A stretch of 64,000 bases of DNA from Dichotomocladium elegans (lineage: Eukaryota > Mucoromycota > Mucoromycetes > Mucorales > Lichtheimiaceae): the NCBI GenBank assembly GCA_025716815.1, contig JAIXMN010000006.1:1364001-1428000 (forward strand), in the 5' to 3' direction. The position numbers and the translations under genes were made by a program. The notes below the pieces were generated by a model. The model was not told where the DNA came from, ran no database searches, and saw only the letters and a program-made list of their open reading frames with translations. This document shows positions 1 through 11,354 of the stretch, one piece after another. The first letter of the stretch is position 1. Every line of letters starts with the position of its first letter.

Positions 1-1838
1 CCGTTGCTACCGTTTTTGGGTGCATTCAATGTTTGCGGTTCGTTCGAGGATGGCGGGTGGGCAGTAACGGCATTCCCAACACAAGACGACGAGGAGAGCG
101 TCAGGGATTGTTCACTATCGCTATTTCTCAGATAAGTTTCTTTTTGCCACCAGTTGATAATATCCTGCACGCTTCCTGTCCGCGGCAGCAGATCCCAGGT
201 CGTCGCATGTGCTATTTCCGGTGGTACGGATGCATCAGTCCGGTAGGGCGCTTTTTGATTTTGGATATATGCTGCTGTTGTAAGAGGTAGACGATCACCA
301 TCATCATCGTCGTCCAACTGGCACTTGGATGCGATCACCGATCCGTTCATCTCATCACCTGTTGCTAGTTCCCCGATTGTCTCTTGGACAGCCAAATATT
401 TCTGCGTCTCGGATGGACGTCGGCAGGTGGTGGTGGGGGTAGTGCTTGCAGTGGTCGGTATCCTTGGCGTCGACGATGCCATTTGAGGCATTGAAATGAG
501 CATCTCGGCAGCTGTCGCATTGACTGGTTTTCTCGACATGATGCTCGATGTTACGGATGATTTCTGCGCCTCGTGACTTGATCCGGTCGATATGCAGGGA
601 GCATGTTCAGATGCCCGGGAAGGGAACGGTGTGGGATTCGTCGCCGTTGCTGATGTTGAATCTTTGGTGAGGTCCACGGTATTCATTATTCGTTTGTCCG
701 CTCGATATTTTGTTCGAACAGAGGCAGATCGGATAAGATGATGGGCAACTAGCTCGGCCGATCGCTCCTCCAGCCGTTCTTCGTCGGGCTTCCGGGTGAG
801 AGGATGCACTGGGCATGTCGATCGAAGTTGCGGACCTGATGCAGCAGGAGCGTTTGGCTTTGTCGCGTTCGCAGCCGCATCTGGAGCATTGTCGGTTGTT
901 GTTTTTTCAGCTGTGGAAAGAGGTGGGTACGACTCGGCGTTGGTCGCTCCTTGGCACTCGACCTTCGTGTCCGGCTGGGGTCTTGCTTCAGATCTCTTTT
1001 TCATCGAGATCGATCTCCTTGGCGGCGTTTCGGACGACGTTGCTGTTGCTGCTGCGGTAGCAAAGGCAACGTCCTGGAGCGGTACTCTTTTGGGCGAGTC
1101 TCTGGTACTGCTTGTGAGTCGTAGTGATTGACAGAATGTATTCTTCAACGTGGCTGCCACGCCCGTCCGTTTGCTGGTGCTGTTCGCACGCGCAGGGTTC
1201 TGATAATCCCCGCTCTGCAAGAACTTTAAAAAGAGCGATTCGTCACCAGTGCCCAGCTCGAGCTTGTCCGCAAAAAGATACGTGGATTGGGGAGGCATCG
1301 GAAGAGAGATATCAACGGTTGACAAGGGCGTGGGTGCTTGTCCCCAGGAATGACATTTCTGTTGGCCTTCTGCCGCAAGGACGGTGGAATTGGATCCGAA
1401 CATGGAGTCATCCTGTCCAAACGGAATTTTTTCGGTCACGACGCTACTAGGTGATGCACGTGGAGGACGGCTGCTTCTCGATGACGACGAGAATCGATTC
1501 CGATGGCGCCGTTTCCAGAAACAGAATGAGACAAAGATAACAATAGCCGAGATACTAGCCACAGTAACAGCAATGACCGGTACTGGAAGATCAGTCCCTG
1601 GCGTAGAGCTGTCAACTGAGCGCATAGACTAGAACAATCAGTCGCAAGCAAGTGCGTGGATGGGATGGAAGGGTATGCGAGCGTGCAAACGTGCATCGAT
1701 GCCTGTGCACCTTATCTTACCTGGTGTTTCGATTGCGTTACTAGTTGTTCCATCGCTCTGTGCTACGGTTTCGGGAATATATAATTCCACAATCCAGAGT
1801 AGCAGCAGACCGAGATGATAGTGGTGGAAGACCACCAT
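1..1838 (-). CDS. Single-pass membrane protein with long low-complexity cytoplasmic tail (3' end beyond window)
   Basis: Two exons: 1838-1721 and 1615-1. The second exon stays open to the window edge, so the C terminus is missing; at least 577 residues are visible. The intron 1720-1616 has donor GTAAGA and acceptor CTCAG, phase 1. The N terminus has a hydrophobic signal-like stretch (GLLLLWIVELYI), then a short Ser/Thr-rich outside segment, then a TM helix (VPVIAVTVASISAIVIFVSF, about residues 50-69) followed by the basic stop-transfer KRRHRNR. The rest is Ser/Thr/Ala/Pro-rich with an acidic DDDDDGD patch and no domain I recognise. The layout resembles fungal wall-stress sensors or Mid2/Axl2-like surface proteins, but that is only an analogy. 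I read this ORF codon by codon on the minus strand and found no stop. Confidence 0.7.
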
Positions 1839-2886
1839 GACGTTGGCAAGTAAGCAGAATGAGAAGCGGGAAAAAAAGAGAGGGAAATAAAAACAATAGT
1901 GAAAAGTCGCTCTCTCAGTTCATTAAGAGGAAAAAAGAAGAAGAAAAGGGTCGCCACGCGGGACCTCCTTCAAACCTATATTTTCGCTGTCCCGGGAGCT
2001 GTACGTACTTTATGATGTATATTTACAGAAAGCATAAAAGCATGGTGATCTTTTATTTTGAAGAGAGAGAGGAAGGGGGATTGGAAAAGGAAGGGGGATA
2101 ATATCGTACTGTGCTGTTGGTATTATTGACGCTACAAAGCGCAACGCGTCTCCTCATCATCTCATGCAGACGAGGAGCGGCTCAAAGGAAAGGGGTCAGA
2201 ATTCCTACAAGGGCAACCGGTACCTGCAGTAGTGTTATTAGATAACTTTGCACTGGCGTATCGAATCAGATGGGAGGATGAATATCATATGCACACCCAC
2301 ACCCACGCCCACGCGCGCGCACACAGACAGAGAGTGCTCCTTTTTAGTATCAATTAAAATTATCTCTACTTAGATTTATGACGCTTTATGCATTTCATAC
2401 ATCAGCGTAAAAGAAAAAAAACAGACCGATTGGATCAAGGACATGTGTAGGGCAGAAAAAATAAAAACATTCCCCTTTTAATTCACTGAAGATTAGCGAG
2501 AAAAATTTTTTATACATACACTGACTGGAATTTTGGGGACAAGCTCAGTGCGATTAGAAAATAGATTTATTAGATACATGACACTGCTTTCATAGAGAAA
2601 CTTCAAGGGTTCTTTGACGACAGCGGTGATGATAATGAGGGGTGCGGTCTACTTTATTAAACCCACAACTCGTCGATGGCTCCGCTGAAGATGAGCTCCG
2701 CGGACGAGGGCATTCGACGAAAGGCAGTGTGAACAACATTTTCAGTCGGAAATGTACAAGCGGACATTTAGTTCGTGAGTTATCGTGTCAATCCATCGTT
2801 TCTTACGCGTTCCCGTCTGCGAGATCCCATAATATCTCCCTACTCTTCAATATCAGAAAACGAAAATTAGTCTCCTTTCTCTCACC
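1839..2886. other. Divergent intergenic region
   Basis: No convincing gene seen. It separates two divergently oriented genes, so it probably holds both promoters. It contains a short CA/CG-rich simple repeat around 2287-2325 and several A- or T-rich tracts. A possible small upstream exon of the next gene (ATG at 2752, donor GTGAGT at 2775) lies inside it. Confidence 0.4.
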
Positions 2887-4227
2887 ATGGAGATGTGTGG
2901 TCCCTTACACGTGTATATGTGTGGCTCGTTGCATGTCTCAAAATGGCCAATAAAAAATTATCGGAGGAATTTTAAGCCACCCACTAAGAAAAAGATTCGA
3001 GACTGGAGGCAATACCCCTCCCCCCTTCCAAATGTGGCGGAACTTGAGGGACGGTATCGAGTGCTCGATAAGCTAGTTCGAAAAAAGGTAATTCTGGCTG
3101 CCTGGTCTCTTGCTTTCTTTTCCTTCCTCTCTCTTCTTCCATTTTTGTTCTTCTGCAGTCGACCCACACATGCCCTTGGCGGTTTTCCCACTTATCATTC
3201 GCCGGTGGAGATCGTCAGGTCTTGTTTGCGACACCTACGAAGCCTTTCCTCACCTTGCAGAATATGTAAAATACAAAACCAGCGTCTTTTTTCTTCTGTT
3301 TTTTTTTAAAAAAAAAGAAGAAAGGCTATATGCTTATTGTGCTTCTTCTCTCAAAAACAAAGCTTCCCGAAGATATCTTTGACGCCCGGATCACTTCCTT
3401 GAAAAAGCTCGTGGGAGAACTTTATCCTAATGTCTACCCGGATTCGTACTTGTTCGTGTGCTCTGCTCTCCTTGTGATTGCAGCTGTTATATTCTCAATT
3501 TATGCCCGAAATCTTGAGATCTCATTGTGGTACCCGCTTCTCATTCTTCTCCTACCGGCCATTTTGGCTTGCTGGTCTTCGCGAAGACGTAGTGCACATT
3601 ATACTAAGCTTAGAAAAGTATGTACATGAAAAGTGAGAAGCGTGACGCTTCATTCATTCACATCGAGCATAGGCTAAAAGAGGCCCACCTGTTCCGCTTT
3701 TTCCTCACCCATTTATATATGTGTATACATATATACACGTATATTTGTATGTATAGTTTCATGATAGGCTCCAAACGCTTTTGAAAGAAATGACCCGAGA
3801 GGATGTTCTTCGACAAGTCAAGTGGGACTTCAGGCCGGTGCGAGCGTATGACAATGCTGCAAGCCTGCACCTGAGGCCGCCACTCAGTAGCTATACCGTC
3901 GGCCTCGTCATCGAGGCCACCCAGGCAGATTCGGCAGACGAGGTGACACACGAAACGGGCGATGTGTTACCCAGCTACATCGCTGCTACACAGGATGTCG
4001 TCTTGGAAATTGGCCCAGAGTCCTACTATGATAACCTGCGGGCGATGCGAGAAATGGACATCACAGACCAGCAACCAGTACCAATGTATGATATGTGCAA
4101 CACGCAGACAACTCGAGCTACCGAAGTAGTGACCCCGATACCAACGCAGCCAATGACACCCACCCATCCTCCCCCAGCGTACGACGGACATGGTGATTCC
4201 AATACTGCTGATTCTCGTCCTACCTAA
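2887..4227 (+). CDS. Two-TM membrane protein with PPxY motif, function unknown
   Basis: Proposed exons are 2887-3087, 3363-3617 and 3757-4227, giving 308 residues. Introns use GTAATT...AAAG and GTATGT...ATAG, both phase 0. The joined protein runs from a basic N-terminal region through a helical segment (RYRVLDKLVRKK-LPEDIF), then two adjacent hydrophobic helices (YLFVCSALLVIAAVIFSIYA and LWYPLLILLLPAILACW) and a cytosolic tail. The tail has a PPPAY motif (PPxY) near the C terminus and an LPSY motif. PPxY motifs bind WW domains of Nedd4/Rsp5 ubiquitin ligases in many membrane adaptors, so an adaptor role is possible, by inference only. The 5' end is unsure: a small exon at about 2752-2774 (donor GTGAGT) could replace the 2887 start. 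The first intron (275 nt) could hide another exon. Confidence 0.6.
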
Positions 4228-4230
4228 TCT

Positions 4231-5116
4231 GCAGACGTCTTGCGAGACCCCCCCCAACCAACGTCTCTCCTCCAGCAACCGTTACCCCTCAACGTTTGTC
4301 ATTAAGCAGCTCTTCACACCATTTTCCATTCACTCGCATACCGAATGTATTATTCCAGTCGTAGTATATATATAAAAAAATACGTAATAAATAATGCCGA
4401 TACAATTACATTAGTCACTGAATAGCTAGCTCAAGCTCGCTCTCTCGCTCGCTCTTCCTTCGCACAAAGCGGATGATAGCAACACATCTGTACTCTTCAT
4501 AACATCCTAAAGGCATCTTAAATATCAGGGTTAAGAGATGATAGAAATCAGAGCCAAGCAAAATGGTTTTGGCACTCCCTCCTGACACCCACATATATCA
4601 CTCGAAGCATACCCGCATGATTCTTTGTATCTAGGACACCAGGATCAAATGATGCTTGCTTACTTTTTTGCCGTTGAGGTCATTAACACATACCTCTTCA
4701 GGTATTTAAAAAAGACAACCTGCAAATGTGAGTCTCGCAAGCATTTCAAGGTTAGGCAGCATGTCTTCTCTCATGGCCACCCTTCCTTTCGGAAATCAAA
4801 AAACAGTAGCGTCTTCTTTCCTCGTTTGTATAATATGGGAAGGATGGACAACATGATTGTTCCTTTTAAAACAAGCAGTTACGCAATCTTTTGCGACAGG
4901 CCGCTCCCGGTTTGTAAAGTTGGATATAATGGGCTGGAGAGAGAGACACGAAGGTCGGACAGCGGTTGTTTAGGAGGATAAACTCTCATTCTCCCAAGAG
5001 AAATATTCTCTCTCCAAACCCCCGTTCCACACATACAGGCCCACCTCTTGTTAAGCTCCTCAGCAACGGATTGACAAAGGAAATTTCTCCATTCATTTTA
5101 TATGATCTATGCCTCA
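4231..5116. other. Intergenic, convergent 3' ends
   Basis: No gene or RNA recognised. It lies between the 3' end of a plus-strand gene and the 3' end of the first O-methyltransferase gene, so it should hold two 3' UTRs and polyadenylation signals (an ATAATAAATAA tract near 4385). There is a short CTCGCTC-type tandem at about 4434-4455. Confidence 0.35.
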
Positions 5117-6113
5117 TTACTTCTTGCGAATGATGGAGAGACCATCAAAAAGAGGCAGTACTGTCACACTGATTCTTGGATCTTGCTGAAGCTTGACGTT
5201 GAACGCATGCAAATGCCCGGCATAACGGTCGATGTGCAGTTTATCATCGCTGCCGGGGCCTTTGTCTTCAGCTGTTCCAACATAGCGAATTACTTGGCCT
5301 CCCCGAAGCACTAATCCACTTTCTTTAGTTCCACATGGTCTTCGTATTGATTTTAATAATGCGTACCGTTGTCAGCCACGATAACGCCGCTGTCCGACAA
5401 GAGGTTGTTTTCCAAGATCATATCCATGTATGTCCCATAGCTTTCCTTGTCTGCGTCTATTACACATCGTCTTTCATTTGAGAACCCCCGCGCGCCCGCA
5501 CACACAGATCATACTTTTCTTACTTACCAAGGAAAATAAAGTCGAATTGTGTGGATGGGTTTTCCTTGGCTATCTGCTGAATGCTGTATGGGTTTGAGAG
5601 AAAAGATGTTCACACATCCCGGAAATGGATTGAGTACCTTTAGTCGGACAAAGTTTCTAACTTCCCCCCCTCCAACCTCCACGCACACATGCAGAAAGTT
5701 TACCTATCCGCAGCCGGCCCTAGACGAAGTTCAACCTTGTCCTCCAGCTTGGCCATCTTGACATATCGGCTAGCAATTGCATGGGCCTCAGGGTCAATCT
5801 CTAGTGTAACCAGTTTTCCATCAGCGGGTAGCACGGAGCCCATTGCTACTGCAGAGTATCCAGTAAGCGTGCCAATTTCCAGAATGCGACGAGCTCCAGC
5901 AATACGCATAAGCTGACTCAGGAATTGTGCTTGATGAATACTGATCATCATAAAAATCTTGAAGCCGGAATCCTCTGTTTCGATTTTCAGGGCATCCAGA
6001 ACATCAAGGGTTTCTTTGGAGAATATAGGCGAGGTATACTTAGCGGCATATTCTGCGATTTCTGGATAGAAGGAAGTAAGGTCGTCCATGGAATGAGCGG
6101 GAGACATCACCAT
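5117..6113 (-). CDS. Cation-dependent O-methyltransferase, copy A (CCoAOMT / Methyltransf_3 family)
   Basis: Four exons: 6113-5704, 5583-5528, 5456-5367 and 5310-5117, 249 residues. These enzymes transfer methyl from S-adenosylmethionine to a catechol-type hydroxyl, using a divalent metal. SAM motif I reads EIGTLTGYSA (79-88). The metal ligands expected for the family are present: D156 in LDADK, and D184-N185 in VADNVL. The C terminus VLPLFDGLSIIRKK is typical. The LDADK and ADNVL motifs are both created by splicing, which fixes the junctions. No signal peptide is seen, so it is probably cytosolic. It is the first of three tandem genes in the same direction and very close to copy B, including intron 1 and upstream DNA. 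The natural substrate cannot be told from sequence. Confidence 0.9.
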
Positions 6114-7252
6114 GTTGATTTTACCTTTTTATACAACGCAAGCAATGCCCTACCCCCTGATGTTGAATATGGTCAGGACCATTGGGTTTTTCTCTCTGCT
6201 GCGAATTCCGTCCTCTCTCATATGATGCGCCTGTCTCGGTCCTGAATAAAGGACTTGCATAGCACATAACGCAGGGTAATTGAGGACTTCCAAGGCGAAC
6301 AGCCCCTTAGGATACCGTTCTAATTGCTTGATAAAGGAGTCTGTACTACGAGAGAGCACAGTGCACTGCATTGACAACTATCAAAGCACTTTCCCATCCC
6401 ACAAGTCCTGGAACCAGTTTTACAAAATCGAGCTCATTTAATTTTATCAGAAACAAAAAAAAATCACACGCGCCATGAACACAGGTAATCAACATATTTT
6501 AATAATGATTTGCGCAATATACTCGCAGGTATGGCATGTCATCCTCCTGTAAACTACAGCACTTGATCCTGCTTTTTTTTCCCTTTCTACGATCGACAAT
6601 GCATTCTCAGGAGAGGACTTGGACCCACTCCCTGAAGTGCTGGGTTTTTTATGCTTATTTGCCTGTCCTGGAATCCTATCATTGTCCTTTCTGGCTCCCT
6701 AACCCGCACCCTGGGGAGCACCAAAATAGATAGGCTAAGAGTTAGGGTTTTGACATGAAATCGGCTGAAGAACCGTCTCTTGCATGAAACACCCTTGTTC
6801 TTGGTTTTTCAACACTGCAGTCATGTCCATGACTATAAAGATGATTCCAGCACACCCGCGAAGCCTTCAATATATAGCCAACAACTGTACCATGGCGCCT
6901 TGTTCCACGATTTGATCAGCCATATCATGTATTTGCATCCCTTTGCTGAAAATGTTCATAGCTATAACAATTTCGTATGTGAATTATAATATGACCCTCA
7001 AGGGCGAGACATACCTTGGCGAATATGTGCAAATAACAATTCAATATTGCAAAACATCGGCACCCGATAAGAACGGGTGCTTGGGGGCCCTATGGTGACG
7101 TGCGGCAGCGGCAGTATGTACCTTATCACCATTCATATTTTGAAATGCGATCATGTTACATTCGCTGTCTCCTTTGTAGATTGATTTTTTGTTTTATTTT
7201 ATCTTGCGTCCCAAATTTCATACATCTACACGCAGTCGATCGATCGAAGACG
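6114..7252. other. Spacer between O-methyltransferase copies A and B
   Basis: No gene recognised. The first 150 bases or so upstream of copy A (to about 6235, ending CTCTCATATGATG) are homologous to the DNA upstream of copy B (to about 8365). The duplicated unit therefore includes the promoter. A purine-rich palindromic stretch and TTTTTATA near 6125-6132 could serve as the TATA region for copy A. Confidence 0.45.
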
Positions 7253-8213
7253 TCATCGTTTCTTGCGAATAATCGACAGGCCATCAAAAATAGGTAGCAC
7301 TGTTACATGGATTCTTGAATCTTGTCGAAGCTTCACATTGAACGCATGTATATCCTCAGCATAACGGTCGATGTGAATTTCATCGCTGATGCCTTTTTCT
7401 TCGGCTGTTCTAGCATAATGGACCACATGCCCTTTCCGAAGCACTGACCCGCTCCCAGCCCTTAGTGCCACGAGCCCTTCATATGTTTCCGATAATGCTT
7501 ACCATTGTCAGCCACGATGACGCCGTTGTCCGACAAGAGGTTGTTTTCCAAGATCATATCCATGTATGTCCCATAGTTTCCCTTGTCTGCATCTATTGTG
7601 CATATTGTCTTCCAGTTAAGAACCATCGCCTGTGCACACATCTGACATTTCTTATTTACCAAGAAAGATAAAGTCGAATTGTGTGGATGAGTTTTCCTTG
7701 GCTATCTGCTGAATGCTGTATGGGTTTGAGAGAAAAGATGTTCACACATTCCAGAAATGGATTGAGTACCTTTAGTCGGACAGAGTTTCTAACTTCCCCC
7801 CCTCCAGACCTCCACGAACACATGCAGAAAGTTTACCTATCCGCAGCCGGTCCTAGACGAAGTTCGACCTTGTCCTCCAGCTTGGCCATCTTGATATATC
7901 GGCTTGCAATTGCATGGGCCTCAGGGTTGATCTCGAGTGTAACCATTTTTCCATCAAACGGTAGTGCGGAACCCATCGCAACTGCAGAATACCCGGTAAG
8001 TGTGCCGATTTCCAGGATGCGACGAGCTCCAGTAATACACACGAGTTCGCTCATGAACTGTGCTTGATGCATAGTGATCATCATAAATACGTCGAAGCCG
8101 GAATTTCTGGTGTCGGCTTTCAAGGCATCCATTATATCGAGGATTTCTTTGGAGAATACAGGAGAGGTATGCTTAGCGGCATATTCTCTAATTTCTGGAT
8201 CGAGAGGTATCAT
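7253..8213 (-). CDS. Cation-dependent O-methyltransferase, copy B
   Basis: Four exons: 8213-7837, 7715-7660, 7592-7503 and 7443-7253, 237 residues. It has the same three intron positions and phases as copy A. SAM motif EIGTLTGYSA, metal motif LDADKGNYGTY and VADNVLRKG are all intact, and the protein ends LPIFDGLSIIRKKR. It differs from copy A by scattered substitutions, with nearly all of the conserved core retained, so it is probably functional. The start is odd: the position matching copy A's upstream ATGs reads TCATCTCCC here. The first in-frame ATG makes the protein about 12 residues shorter at the N terminus than A, outside the methyltransferase core. It is a tandem duplicate of A at about 2.1 kb spacing. 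Confidence 0.88.
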
Positions 8214-9416
8214 AAGGACGATACGTGGGAGATGACACGGTGCTGTTCTCTTATATTTATGTACGCCAGCAGCGTTGCACGACCTCCCCTGGTGTTTGGC
8301 TAAGATCAGTATAACCAGGTGCCCCTCTGTCCCTGGGAATTACGTCTTCTCTCTCATATGATGTGTTTGTACATCCGGTTCGCCCATTGACCAATATGAC
8401 TCATCAAATACAGGGCAAACTTGGGAACTGTGTAAAGTCTCCTGATTGGCTGCACGACGTTCGAGTTATTATCGTAGGAGAAGGAAAAAGACAAATCCAT
8501 AGTTCTGGCTGTTTGCAGTGGCAGTTATTTGAAACATCATATTCAAGAGGAGCCTCCCCAATGGTTCTACTTCCACCCAAGAAACTTTTTCACAACAACC
8601 CATCGCCACGCATGCTTTGTTCTTGAAAGCAAATCAACGCATGAACCCATTCACTTTTGTAGTAAAAATAGAGAGCACACTTGTCGTGAACGCAAGTAAT
8701 AAATATATCTCATTTATTCTTACATTCTCACTTCTTCTGATAGGTAGGATTATGTACCTCTCATGCCATGTCTGGCAACTGAAGAACACTCCCTCTCCTG
8801 GATCGTTCGCCTGCGTGTATCTTGATTATCCTTGAATAGAAGCAAAGAAAACTTGATCACTGTAGGACAGAATGGATATTATATGGTCCATGGTTTCTGT
8901 TAATGTTTCCCTCAAGAAGAGGAAAATAACGGGGGCATTAACATTTGTCTGCGGGCTATCTGTATTGGAACGTCTGATAGACAATAAAATACGGTGAAAT
9001 GGCGTACATGTATATCACGTTATGGCGCAGCAAAAGAAAAAGTCATGGGTGATTGTTTTCCCTTTCATCCGATATGATCCATTTATTATATCCTCACATC
9101 TGCCATGGAAGAAAGGGATCCTTGGGCGCTCTTCAACGTCCTTTCCTTTGCCGCCTTTGGCTCCTTTCGCTCATTTGCTTCTCTGCCGCCACCATGTTCT
9201 CCGCGCGCGCTGGCTGACCATTGCTTTCACATCCTCTCGCTTTGTTATCTCTGAGGATGATTCCTGGGCCACCCGCGTACCGTTGAGTGGGAATTAAAGT
9301 GTGTGTGGGAAAAGGGTCACTGTTTTCAGTTGATTATTGAATGTCTATCCATCCATGCGAAATCTTATTCTTTTTGCAATGCATTAAATACTATGCGTAG
9401 TGAATTGTACATTCGT
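8214..9416. other. Spacer between O-methyltransferase copies B and C
   Basis: Contains the upstream block homologous to that of copy A (to about 8365), then degraded similarity to the A-B spacer (around 8630-8800 compared with 6420-6640). An ORF of 49 codons starting at 9104 is open but matches nothing I know. No other gene is seen. Confidence 0.35.
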
Positions 9417-10425
9417 TCATTCATTACTACTTTGGACCTTTCGAATGATTGATACACCATCGAATATGGGAAGAACGACGACCTCCACGCGACGATCGGC
9501 TAGCACATGCTCATTGAACTTGTGGGCTTTTTTAGCCGTATTGAGTATGTTTTTAGATGCATCCGAGGAGATAGGCTGGTATCCCGCAGCGCGGTGGACC
9601 TGCCCGAAAAACAAGACTGGCTATCGGATAAATAACCATATTCTCTTTCTTTCTTCAAGAGGTACGTATGCTTACCGTTATCTGCGATGATGACGCCATT
9701 TTCTGAAAGCATGTTGTTATCCATCACAAAGTCATAATAAGAGATGTATTCGCTCTTGTTGGCATCTAGTTTTTTTGCGGATGGTTTGTTGATGAGTCTG
9801 GTGAAAGTTGTGAGATCACGTTTACAACCAGCGATCCTTGCCGAGAAAAATCATATTAAACTGTTGAGGGAGGAGGGCCTTGAGACTGCATAGTACATGT
9901 TTGTCAAAATCGAGCAACATAAAACACGCTCCTGTGCACCTACAGGTCAGAGGCGAGTCCGCATCGAAGTTCGACTCGATCTTGGAGCTGCGCTTTGATA
10001 AGGTAACGCTGCGCAATCGCCTGGGCTTGTTCGTTCCGGTCAAGCGAGATGAGCTTCGCCCCCGGGCGAAGTGCAGATGCCATGGCCAGTGTCGAGTAGC
10101 CTGTAAATGTCCCGATCTCTAGCATCAGCTGCGGGCGCAAAAGGTGCACTAGCTGATGCAGCAGCTTGCTCTGCGTTTCAGGTACCATCATATGTGCGTT
10201 GCGAAATTCGCGTTTTGTTTCTTCTCCTAGTTCCAAGAGAGCTGTATCCACATGGGCAGGGAATCGCGAGCTGAAATCGGCCGAGTATTTTTCCTCATCT
10301 ATCCGCAAGCGACCGCCATCGTTACTGACGGTCTCGCCGAGCGAGGCTGTCGAGTGCAAGCGTATGGGAGCGAAAAAAGACGCCCGAAGAAGGGTTCGAG
10401 TACATCGGACACATGGTCTCAGCAT
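9417..10425 (-). CDS. Cation-dependent O-methyltransferase, copy C, with presequence-like N terminus
   Basis: Four exons: 10425-9944, 9885-9842, 9765-9676 and 9616-9417, 271 residues. The first 25 residues or so are rich in Arg, Leu and Ser without acids (MLRPCVRCTRTLLRASFF), like a mitochondrial presequence; copies A and B lack it. SAM motif EIGTFTGYST is at 103-112. The metal motif reads LDANKSEY (second Asp of DADK is Asn; the ligand D176 is kept), followed by IADNVLFFGQV. Intron positions match A and B exactly. Intron 2 appears to use a GC donor (CTCG|GCAAGG at 9841), because only that splice restores LDANK. It is clearly older than the A/B split. A mitochondrial quinone- or catechol-modifying role is possible but inferred. 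Confidence 0.87.
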
Positions 10426-10568
10426 TTTGAGATTGTTAAAAAAAATTCCCCCTCTCGTTGTGTCTGACAGCTGGTTTTAAAAGAATGGGATGGGAGAAAC
10501 GATAGAATAAGAGAGGACTATTGTTGTTCGACAATTATCGCTTTATTATGCAGGTTCTTTTAAAGGGT

Positions 10569-11354
10569 TTAAGCAGACTTGATAGCCTGACCAACAGCTG
10601 AGTTGACAGCGAAACGGCGCTATGGGAACACAAAGAATAAGAAAATCATCCTCATCCGCCCATCCCAAGCCTGCTCTTTAATTACCTGGCACTTGAGCTT
10701 CGCGATCTTGAAGCGGTCAAAGTCACCGAGGTTAGCGCGGGTCTCACGCTGGGCAAGCTTCTGGGCCCAGGCAGACTTGGCCCAGGTAGCGAGAACATTC
10801 TCCTTTTCAAAAGCCTTCTTGACAGCAGTCTGACCAGCGTTGCGGGGCAGATTCTTGATGGTGATGTTGGTCAAGGTCATGCGCTTGAATGAGAGAGGCT
10901 GACGGGCCACACCAGTGCTAGGGCCATCAATGAGAGCCTGTTGTGTTGCAAAATGGCGTCGTTAAAACAAAAAATCTGCGCGCAACAGGATGCGGAGAAA
11001 CTCATACGCGCGCATGACCGACTGAACGAACGAACGAACGTACAGACGCATGTGCACATACACAAAACTTACACGCTTGTGATCAATAATGTCGACAATG
11101 ACGGCGAGCTTGTTGCTGTCGGGGCCATAGTTAACAAGGACAACACGGCCGACTTCGACTTGACGCTTGAATGAACCTGCCTGAATTGGAGGGGGGAATG
11201 GAATGTAATTAGGGAAAAATGCTTTCGCTGAGACAGAACCGGCCTATTTATCAAACGCTCATGGAGCAGGATCCACCCATCCATCCGTTCATCCATCCAT
11301 ATCTCTATCGCTCATCATCCGTCGTCATTCTCTGGTCTACTGCATACATACCAT
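10569..11354 (-). CDS. RPL14: 60S ribosomal protein eL14
   Basis: Four exons: 11354-11352, 11180-11073, 10937-10686 and 10619-10569, 137 residues, the usual length for eL14. The first exon is only the ATG codon, followed directly by donor GTATGT. Splicing gives [17 protein letters not shown], matching the eL14 start. Family landmarks are [23 protein letters not shown] and WAKKLAQRE-like [20 protein letters not shown], ending GQAIKSA. eL14 sits in the large ribosomal subunit. All introns are phase 0. An intron directly after the start codon is common in fungal ribosomal protein genes and often affects expression. Conservation and exact frame closure make this one of the safest calls in the window. 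Confidence 0.95.

Noticed and set aside
9104..9253. 49-codon plus-strand frame starting MEERDPWALF
   Set aside because: No homology, no clear promoter, and it sits in the duplicated-spacer zone; more likely chance.
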